A stretch of 18,506 nucleotides of DNA. Source: Methanobacteriota archaeon. Lineage in GTDB: Archaea > Thermoplasmatota > Poseidoniia > Poseidoniales > Poseidoniaceae. The notes below the pieces were generated by a model, which saw only the letters and a list, made by a program, of their open reading frames with translations, made no database searches and was not told the origin of the DNA. Position 1 is the first letter of the stretch, and the number at the start of each line of letters is the position of its first letter. The DNA is taken from contig PBUZ01000010.1 of the NCBI GenBank assembly GCA_002728035.1, forward strand, positions 1 through 18,506, written 5' to 3'. Below are positions 8,340-16,600 of the stretch, piece by piece. Made by a program: the position numbers and the translations under genes.

Positions 8340-9392
8340 ATGTTCACTGGAACCGTTGAATCGAGAAGTCACGAGGGTGGGCTCCTTGTCCACTTCAAGG
8401 GCTCCTCTCCCGCATTGAATGCCATCATGGTCCGCGCTGATGACGGTGTTTATGTTGGAAAAGTGGACGGTGTTCTGGGAAGTACCGACCGACCACTTGC
8501 ACATGTCGCCCATATTGACCGTTCCCTCAACATGGACGAACTCATTGGAGTTCAGCTCAAGATCCGAGCCAAAGTTCAGCGCGAACAACGCAACGACCGA
8601 AGAGGCAGTCGCGATGAGCGGCCCCAACGGCGCTTCGATAACGACCGTCGTGGTGGACGAGACAATGACCGTCGCGGTGGACGAGACTATGACCGACGTG
8701 GTGGACGAGACAACGACCGTCGCGGTGGACGCTACGATAACGACCGTCGTGGTGGACGAGACAACCAGCGTTCCGGGAATCAGCGACAATTCAACAACGA
8801 CTGGACATGCCCAAAATGCAACAATTCCAATTTTGCGTTCCGAGAAGCCTGCAATCGATGTGAAGCACCTCGCCCCTCCGGCGGAAGGCAACAACGGTCC
8901 AATGACCGCTACGACAACGATCGAAGGGGTGGTCGTGACAACCGCTCAAGTGGTCGTTTCGGTAACGACCGTCGTGGCGGTCGTAACAACCGTTCCGGTG
9001 GACGTTACGACAACGACCGTCGAGGTGGTCGTCAGCAACGTGACACGTTCAACACCAACGACTGGACGTGTCCAAAATGCAACAATTCCAATTTTTCCTT
9101 CCGCCAGGCGTGCAATCGATGCGACGCCCCCCGTCCAGGAGGCGGTGGAGGCGGTGGCCAACAGCGCAACAACAGCGGTGGATACCGCAAGTCGGGCCAG
9201 AACGGTGGCTTTGGTAACCGTCGAGATGGAGGCCGTGATAACCGAAACCAAAGCGGTGGACGCGGTCGGCAGGAACGCAACAACAACGATCGAACTTATC
9301 GTAAAGCGCGAGGGAAGCGTTCAGGTCACGCACACAATCAACCGCCGCGGGACTTTCGCACGCCCCGGAAATTTGAACGAAAAGACGATTGA
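8340..9392 (+). CDS. Gar1-like domain protein with RGG repeats and two RanBP2-type zinc fingers
   Basis: A 350-residue predicted RNA-binding protein. Residues 1-80 align by eye with archaeal Gar1: a G-T-V start, Gly-Gly-Leu-Leu-Val-His, and VYVGKVDGVLG followed by a Pro and a hydrophobic strand, then LIGVQLKI. Gar1 is an H/ACA RNP protein that acts in pseudouridylation. Residues 85-150 and 180-240 are Arg/Gly/Asp/Asn-rich with eight DRRGGR copies. Two zinc fingers, W155-C174 and W242-C261, both fit W-x-C-x2-C-x3-N-x6-C-x2-C exactly and keep the NF-x2-R-x2-CNRC core of RNA-binding fingers in ZRANB2, FUS, EWS and TAF15. A Gly7 run and a basic tail end the protein. ATG 8340 is preferred over an in-frame TTG at 8328 because the Gar1-like fold begins there. 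It may replace or accompany a canonical Gar1, which is not in this window. The Gar1 assignment is by eye only. Confidence 0.85.
   Translation: MFTGTVESRSHEGGLLVHFKGSSPALNAIMVRADDGVYVGKVDGVLGSTDRPLAHVAHIDRSLNMDELIGVQLKIRAKVQREQRNDRRGSRDERPQRRFDNDRRGGRDNDRRGGRDYDRRGGRDNDRRGGRYDNDRRGGRDNQRSGNQRQFNNDWTCPKCNNSNFAFREACNRCEAPRPSGGRQQRSNDRYDNDRRGGRDNRSSGRFGNDRRGGRNNRSGGRYDNDRRGGRQQRDTFNTNDWTCPKCNNSNFSFRQACNRCDAPRPGGGGGGGQQRNNSGGYRKSGQNGGFGNRRDGGRDNRNQSGGRGRQERNNNDRTYRKARGKRSGHAHNQPPRDFRTPRKFERKDD
8634..8759 (+). repeat. Tandem DRRGGR-encoding repeat, block 1
   Basis: In-frame imperfect tandem repeats, about 24-27 nt per unit, built on gacaacgaccgtcgtggtgg variants. They encode five DRRGGR units with D/N/Y spacers. 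The third-base differences between units (cgtcgt, cgtcgc, cgacgt) suggest the repeat is kept at protein level. Confidence 0.85.
8802..8861 (+). other. RanBP2-type zinc finger 1 (residues 155-174)
   Basis: W-x-C-x2-C-x3-N-x6-C-x2-C with four Cys ligands, the conserved internal Asn, and the Arg and Asn of the RNA-binding subclass. Preceded by an Asp and followed by APRP, as in FUS/EWS-type fingers. Confidence 0.9.
8910..9032 (+). repeat. DRRGGR-encoding repeat, block 2
   Basis: The second Arg/Gly-rich block, between the two zinc fingers. It encodes three more DRRGGR units with RYDN, RFGN and NNRSGG spacers. It uses the same nucleotide theme as block 1 (acgaccgtcg), in the same reading frame. 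Confidence 0.8.
9063..9122 (+). other. RanBP2-type zinc finger 2 (residues 242-261)
   Basis: Same pattern as finger 1, with Ser for Ala, and Gln-Ala for Glu-Ala, in the loop. The DNA shares a stretch of at least 20 identical bases with finger 1 (from ccaaaatgcaacaattcc onward), indicating duplication within the gene. Confidence 0.9.
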
Positions 9393-9405
9393 AAGGTGAG
9401 GTCGC

Positions 9406-10440
9406 ATGGGTGCCGAAACGCATTACCTCAACGCCATGGAAGCCTTGGATGAAGGCGACCGTGAACGGGCAAAGACCGAAGCCAAAAAAGCAACATCCAT
9501 CGACGCTGAACACTACGAAGCATGGTCGATCTATATCGAGGCCTGCCTTCCTCCAGCAGGTATCCAACCCACCATGGCAGAAGCCGCACAGGCGCTCTCT
9601 GCGGTCAAGCGGGTCGTCGCCGGTGACCCGTCCCGCATGGATATGTGGATGCGTGGCGGTCGATTGCTCGCTGATGAACTCGGAATGCTCCATGACGCCC
9701 TGCACTGGTGGCAACGATGCCGAGAACACGCTCCCGACGAAGTCATGCCCGTTGTTGAAATGGCTTCCATTCTTGCAGACATGGGTGAATACGCTCAGGC
9801 TCAGCAACGCCTACAATCAATTCTCAACGACAACATGGACGTTGGCATAACCCAGTACCGAAAGATCACTGGATTGTTGCAACTTGTTCAAACCGCTGCC
9901 ACCCAACAAGAGCAAGACATCTTCAAGCCCTACGAGAAGCACCACGACGGTTGGGTTGCAATTCGCCACAAGATGCGAAAACCACCGCTCTCTGAATCGG
10001 TGATTTTCTTGGTCACCGCTGTCCCACTTCTTCTGATTCTTGTCGTGCTTTTGGGCCGCTACAGTGCCCCAACCTGGTCGGCCATTTGCCTGAACACGCT
10101 GGTGATCATGATCGTTATCCTCGTCTGCATGCGAAATGCAAAACGTTGGTTCCAACTCTTGAATCGCCCAGCGTTCAATCTCTTACGTGCGATGAATTTT
10201 GAAGCCGCAACGGGGTACACCGTCATGGAAGAGGACATACGTACCTCGGTCCTCTACATGTACATCATGCAACGCAAACCCAAGGCTTGGCAGGAGCGAA
10301 CGCTGAAAATCATCGACAAGGGGACACCTTTGCCCAAGAATTGGCGTATGCGACTTCCTGATTTCTCCTCCCACCTCGTCGAAGGTGAGAAGGAAATGTA
10401 CACCTTCGGGGAACAGTTGGACGCCTACGAAGAAGAGTGA
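9406..10440 (+). CDS. TPR-like protein with two TM helices
   Basis: A 344-residue protein. Residues 1-185 are helical with TPR character: ALDEGDRERAKTEAKKATSID, then a second pair around the RMDMWMRGGRLLADELGM segment, and MGEYAQAQQRLQSIL. Residues at about 200-221 and 225-245 are hydrophobic helices with a short loop. The C-terminal roughly 100 residues are soluble, basic then acidic, ending in EEE. A clear ribosome binding site (GGTGAGG) lies 4 nt upstream of the ATG. The gene follows the Gar1-like gene by 13 nt, so they are probably co-transcribed. The TPR face and the C-terminal part would both be cytoplasmic if both helices form a hairpin. I know no function. A protein-protein scaffold at the membrane is the plain reading. 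Confidence 0.82.
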   Translation: MGAETHYLNAMEALDEGDRERAKTEAKKATSIDAEHYEAWSIYIEACLPPAGIQPTMAEAAQALSAVKRVVAGDPSRMDMWMRGGRLLADELGMLHDALHWWQRCREHAPDEVMPVVEMASILADMGEYAQAQQRLQSILNDNMDVGITQYRKITGLLQLVQTAATQQEQDIFKPYEKHHDGWVAIRHKMRKPPLSESVIFLVTAVPLLLILVVLLGRYSAPTWSAICLNTLVIMIVILVCMRNAKRWFQLLNRPAFNLLRAMNFEAATGYTVMEEDIRTSVLYMYIMQRKPKAWQERTLKIIDKGTPLPKNWRMRLPDFSSHLVEGEKEMYTFGEQLDAYEEE

Positions 10441-10682
10441 CTTGCAACCTCAATGAACAGCAATCGATCAAAACTCGCTGAGTGAAAGACTCCTTGAGGG
10501 TTGGTAAACCGCATCCCCCTGAAGCAGTTGCATCCACCGCCTGTTGGCGTCATGAACGAGCGTCATCCATCTTGATGCACGACCGAGTGGGCATCCGTCC
10601 TGCTCAGACCTCAAAACTCAACGGTAAAGGCAAGGCATACGCACTTTGCTTTCACGCCTCATCCCTTCGGCAGGGACGATCC
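10441..10682. other. Convergent intergenic region, no gene seen
   Basis: 242 nt between two converging genes. I see no tRNA (no T-loop GGTTCRA with matching acceptor), no repeat array and no credible small ORF on either strand. A short perfect hairpin is at 10662-10676 (tccct / aggga with a tcggc loop), 7 nt past the stop of the giant minus-strand gene. It may sit in the 3' UTR, but it lacks a T-run and is not called as a terminator. Confidence 0.55.
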
Positions 10683-13600
10683 TTACTGCTGCGATTGAGC
10701 GTACTGTATCGCATATTGTTGCGCGTAGGCTGCCGCAGTGGCGGCATCGTAGCCTTGTGAAACAAATTGCTGGTAGTACTGCTCGTACACGGCTTGGTCG
10801 AAGGCGGCAGCGGCGGGTTGTGCAGCGGCAGGCTGTGCAGCGGCAGGCTGTGCAGCGGCAGGTTGTCCTCCTGCAGGCTGTTCGGCCGCTGCTTGGCCGA
10901 CATACTGGGCTGCAAACGCTCGTGCCGTTTCCTCAGGGTAACCTTGAGCGATGAGTTGCTGGACGTATTGCTCCGTTGGGTCCAATGCGTCGGCTCCAAA
11001 TGCACCTTCCATTCCACCAAAGTCGTCGTCGCTGTCAGCGCCGCGGCGCATGAAGATGACTGTACCGCCAACAATAGCGAGAAGGAGTGCTGCAACAATG
11101 GCGATCAACGTGGCATCAAGACCACCTTCTGCACCTTCGGTACCGTCAGAAGTTTGGCTGTTTTCTGTCCATTCACCCGTTTCTGGGTTGTAACTCCACG
11201 CACCGTTCCATTGACAGTCACCGTTTGCATCGAGGATGAATTCACCGCCTGCTGCTTCGGCTTGCGGGTCTGCTTCCAATCCTTGACAGGCTGGGAGGTT
11301 CAGTTCAATCCACTTGATGGTCACCCAGCGTTCGTTGGGGTACTCGCCCTCGTAGTACTTGATGTACACGCGCTGAGAGGTAGACTTGTTGGTGTAGAAA
11401 CTCTCGAGGTTCAAGGTGATCTCAAAGCGATCGGTGTCGCCCATAGCGTCGCTCTTGCCCCATAGGCCCTTTTGACTCATGTTGTACTTCATCACGGAGG
11501 ACTCAGAGAAGTTCTCTTCAAAGAACGCAGCCTCAACATAGACCTCATTCGTTTCTGCTCCTGAAAGCACCTGGCCAGAAATGGTCAACGTGTCTTGGTC
11601 AAACTTGGAGGAGTTCAATTGAACGTTGTCCCACTGAATCTCTGGTTCTTCATCGCCAAATCCTTCGGGAACAACCACGAAGTACATTCGGAACTTTTCA
11701 GAGAACTTTTGTGCCTTGTCAGTCACGACCAATTCCATACGGATTTGCTGCTCTACCGTTCCTGTTGGGTCTACGGTGATGTTCTTGAATTTGTACGACC
11801 ACATGCCTCCGCTTGCTTCACTCAGCGTAAACGTATGGCCATCTGGGTCAAATTCAGTACCGCCGTATGGAGTGTCAAACAAGATCTTCCATTCGTAGGT
11901 AAAGATGCCGTTTCCTTCCAAGGCGTCGGCGTCTGAAGAGTTGCTCGCATCAAAGTGAACCACCAACTCCGCATCATCACCCTCACCTTGAAGGGTGATT
12001 TGGTACACATCCCAATCGACATTTTGTACGGTCTTCGTTTCCTTGAATTCTATGTTGTCTTGATACTCTGTTCGCATATCAATAATAGCATCGGCTTCCG
12101 GACGTTCTTCGTCTGCCTCGACATCGTTGGTCTCAACAGTGATATCGATGATGCGGGCGTGCCCTTCATCATCGTGAAGCATCAGCGTGATGTGCCATTG
12201 TTCACCTTGTGCACATTTGGTCAGCGAAGCCAAATCAGACTTGCAGAAGGTCATGGTTGGCGAAGTCTCGTTCGTGTGTCCAGTCACTCCGCTGGCAAGC
12301 GTGCTACCGTCCCAATTGGTCGGTCCGTCGATGATCCAGTCCGCATGAAGCGGAACAGTTGCAGCGGTGTTGAACCCGAAGGTGATTTCAGCATTACTCT
12401 TCATGTGATAAACATCGTAGAAGTTCACACCGTTATCATCAGCATCTGGCTCCTCATCGTTAATGGTGATTTCGAGATTCGCCAAGTTGAAGTTCTCTGG
12501 ATAAGGAGAAACTTGGTACTTGATCATGTTTCCAAGAAGCGGGAACGTGACGCTGTCTGCACGGTCGGAATGGGTTGCTACATCGATGGTGGAAACGATG
12601 AGACCGCCCTCACCATAGCTACAGACGCCCAAAACCGTGTCCCGTATGTCTTCGGTGTAACGAATGATTCGCTGGAAGGCTCCATCGCTCTCCATATATC
12701 CTCCACACACATCCGGGACAGTGTTCGTGTCACCAATTTGGGTGTTTAACACAGCCTGAGCAACACCCGAGTTGGAATCAAAGCCTTGGAACGAACCCAC
12801 ATCGATGTTGTCCATGATCGGATGGTATGGATCTGCGAGGTCCATCGTTGCAAAGGTCACTTGGTTTGTCGCGTTTCGTGACTTGATGTCCAGGCTAAAC
12901 GGCAAACGCCCAGCGAGGCCTTGTTGATCATTACCGTAGATTTGCTCCCCAAGTGGCCCAAGATGAGCTTGGACGGTACCGCCACTGTTCATGAAATTCT
13001 GCAAAATGGTGCGGCGTCCACCCTCAGCGAGTTCTTCGTAGTAGCCCCCACCAAAGTACGGGGCGCCGGCATCCTTTGCCTGTTGGAGTTCCTGCCATGG
13101 CAAGATGATCTTGTCGTAGTGTGCAAACCAGCCACCGTCAAAATAGGTCTCCCAGTCGATGACTTCAAACTCCGTGTAGGTCATACCCAAGATGTTCAAA
13201 TCCTGTTTGATGGCCGTGGTCCTCAACGACGAATCGGAAAGAATGGCGACATCCACGGTATCTTTGAAGGTAGCAATGAAGTGACGCACGTTACCTGTCT
13301 CCGTACCGTCGGCCAATTTTGCATAGACGCTGATGTTGTAGGTGGTGCCGTCGACCCACTGTTGCCCGTTGGGATCGTTTTCCCATGGCGTGAAACTAAA
13401 GTCAATCCGCTCCTGGCTATCCAACGGCACAGGGGTGCCCGTATTCATCGAGTGAACCAGGGCACCGTCAGCCACGTTGTGAATGTCCATGTAGAACACA
13501 TATTCACCAACCAATACACCGTTGAGAGCGGAATAGTCCCAAGAATGATCCAGAGAACTATCAATTGGCAGCACACATTCCTGCGTTTGGTCCTTCAAAC

Positions 13601-16600
13601 ACTTCAGCGTGTTGGGGCTGGAAATGGTAACGTCCACGGACTCAACGTTGAAGATCACCCGCTCGATGTTGTTGGCCTGCGAAAGCTCATTGGCGCCAAA
13701 CCATGAAGTTCCAGCCACCGTGTTGTCAAAGATGCTCTTGACATCCACACGGTACACACCTGCTTCAAACTCGTGACTCCCGATGGTCGTGAATCCGGAG
13801 TCTTCAGCATCCACGTTCGTACGGGCCACGGTGTACTTTGCATCCTCAATGAAGGTGTACTCTTGCAGCGTGATGTTGTTGAAGCCAACACCCTTGAACC
13901 CGTCGTTCACACCGTTACGCCCATCGTCATCCGATTGGAAGGTGAAATTGAAATTCGCCATCGAACCTTTCAGTGTCAAACATTCGGTGTCCCAAGACCA
14001 AGAGGGGCCCGATCGATTTTGGACATACAAATGCGTGAGGTCAATGCTTTGGGTCTTTACCAAATCATCGGTGTTGTAGAAGACGGTAGAGAGGGACGAT
14101 TCGCGATACTGCGGATCGCCGATCTCAGTGATTTCCGTAAAGTCGATTGACTCGTTGCTGCTGGCTAAACCGTTACCGTCGTCGTCGTTGTTGCATGTTC
14201 CGTCTTCGTTGTAATCGTTCCATTGGCCGAAGACTTGAGCGGTGTAGTCTTCGGTAGTGGTGGTCCCGTTCTTCGTGACGTTCTTCGAGAAATCCACGTA
14301 CATTGAAACGTAATCAGATGGGCTGTTTGCGCCTGACGAGGATGTGCGATAGAACGTGTCTGCGTAATACTCAAAGTTGAGCGAGACGAAGTCGCCACTC
14401 ATGCCGGTCAAATCGATGTTCGGAATGATGAGCGTTTCGTTGGCCCAAGCATCGTCGTAGCTCTGTGCACGGTCACAGGGATGTCCAAACCAGTAGGCCT
14501 TGCTGTTGAAAATCTTCGTAGAACAACTGTTTTCGTCGTAAATATCGCCTTTCGGAATGCCATCTGCACTTTCTTCATAGCGGGAGCCTTGCCCGCCGCC
14601 TTCAAAGTCTTCCTTACAAACGGCAGAGGGTGTGCCGCAATACACATCGGAAGGCGTGGCGGAGTAGACGGTGGCTTCGATATCGAAATCTACTTCGGTG
14701 TTTCCGTAATTGTTGGTGGTTGCAGCGATGTCATAGACGCCCCGTGCGTACAAACTACCCGGTTTGAAGTAGTCGATCGATTCGATCACTGGGTCATAAA
14801 GATTGAACGGCGTCACGTAATCAACGATGTCGTCGTTGATCAACTGTTCATCCCAAGCGTTGTTCGAGAGCGTTGCAGAAATGCGGTAGGTGGTGTCGTT
14901 GAGCAAGTCCGCCTGGATGGAAGTTGTGAAATCCTGACCGGGTTCAAGGTTTGTGAACGGTCCAATGGTCGTGGATTGGGTTTGGGGATTGGGCAGGAAG
15001 GCCGTGTTTTGCTTCCAAATGGTAAGGTTATCAACAGCAAAACCATCTCGACCTTCCCAGCGGCTTTCGTTGTCGTCAGCCGTTGAACCAGTAAATCCAG
15101 TTCTGAATCGGAAACGAATGTCAACAGTTTCACCCGCCCAAGGAGAGAGATCGAAGAAACCGAGGTCTTCTTCGGTGAAGTTGTCCCAGCCATAGAAGGT
15201 GCCAAAGCTATTAAATCCGTAGACGAGTTGTTCTGGGGCGAAACCGAATCTTTGCTTGTCGAAGCGCTCACGGTCAAAGCCACCCCAAATCGATTCTCCA
15301 GAAAAACAGGCGCCTGTGAGGGCGGCAAGACCTGGACATGCAATGAGGCTCCATCCGTTGTCTTCGCTGTAGATTTCAATAATTGCGAGGTCATCCATCA
15401 CCTCTGTGATGATGGGTCCATTTTGGGTATTTTGGCCAAGAGCACCGAAACCAAGATGGCGGAAGAGTTCCGCACTCATGAAGGCGCGATCCGCACCTGT
15501 CAAATCGACATCGTTGAGCACCATAGCGTCATCCCAATTCTTACCATATCCACTCCATTCGTCGCCCGATGAGTTCGTTTTCATGTTGCCAGCCCACATG
15601 AAATCGGTTGGATTAAGGTAGTTCGCAGAGGAATTGGGGCCGTTGTTGCCAGTCGATGCGCCCGTGGAGTGGTTGGTCTCCAAATGCCAGTTGGTCGCGC
15701 CATCAACGTATTCCTCGAATGTCCATGAACATCCAGTGCCACAACCCGTCTTGACTTCAGGGCTGTCCCAGTCATTGGCGTAGACCGTCGTGTTGGTTGA
15801 GTTGGCTTCATCGACCACCTTCAACTCCAGATCAAGATCTGCCGTTTGACCGTTGAGAATGTCCATGCCCGTGTTGGTCACGGTAACGTTGATGTTTCGT
15901 GTCCCTTCACCAACCAAACCATAGTATCGATCGGTGGGGTTGATGTCCACATCGGTCACCGCCATGTCTTTGTTGTCCATTTCAATGACCATGATGGTGT
16001 CGTATTGTCCCTCCCAGCCAAGGTTGTCTCTCCAACCACCAAAGTAGTAATTGGCATGGCCGATGGCAAGGTCGGGTGCAGAGCTCGAGTCGCCCTGAAG
16101 TTGCCCAACGGCAACTGCCGAAGGGCGACGACCGGCTTCGTAGGAAAGCGGACTTACGTGGCCACCGTTCCCGTCAGAAAGCGTTACTTGAACGGTTGTG
16201 GGGGGGTTCAGGTAGTACAGCGATTCGGTTCCGCCAGCAGAGTCCGTGGTGTTTTCTTGGTAAGCGATGGTGGGGTTGACGAAGTCAGCTTCACCATCGC
16301 CGTTCAAGTCTTCAACGGCGATGGCGTAGGAGATGTACGGGCCGAAATAAGCCGTTTGTGGCGTTCCAAAGGTTCCCTGGGCGGAGGCGGTGATATACGA
16401 TACGTTTTCTGAATAGGACTCCATCATGGCAATAGTGTCAATGTATCCATTGCCGCCGATATCAGCGATATCCAAGTCTGCAGAGCCGAGGTGACCAAAC
16501 TGGATGACGGTCGGGTTTGCACCTGTAGCCGTGATGTCGGCAGGATAGGAGCCGGGCAAAGAGGAACCTGTGCAGGAATATTCCACAATGGTCACGTTGT

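Noticed and set aside
8214..8894. A 226-codon minus-strand frame over the same repeats
   Set aside because: It shows the same low-complexity Ser/Thr/Val repeat shadow, crosses the end of the secreted protein gene and has no domain.
8634..9032. Possible CRISPR-like or satellite array
   Set aside because: The units are contiguous, in frame and vary at third codon positions; there are no unique spacers of constant length.
8419..9399. A 326-codon open frame overlapping the Gar1-like gene in another frame
   Set aside because: It reads as Val/Thr/Asp repeats that are a by-product of the DRRGGR-coding repeats. The other frame has a clear fold, exact zinc finger motifs and a proper stop/start junction with the next gene.
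10662..10676. Terminator for the giant gene
   Set aside because: The stem is only 5 bp and no T-run follows on the minus strand, so it does not fit archaeal or bacterial terminators well.
10441..10682. tRNA or small RNA gene in the convergent gap
   Set aside because: I looked on both strands for a T-loop consensus with a matching acceptor stem and found none. Only one 5-bp hairpin is present.
11955..12749. A 264-codon plus-strand frame opposite the giant gene
   Set aside because: It lies antisense to a well-supported coding region with recognisable domains. Several similar long antisense frames along 10.7-17.4 kb show this is a codon-usage effect.
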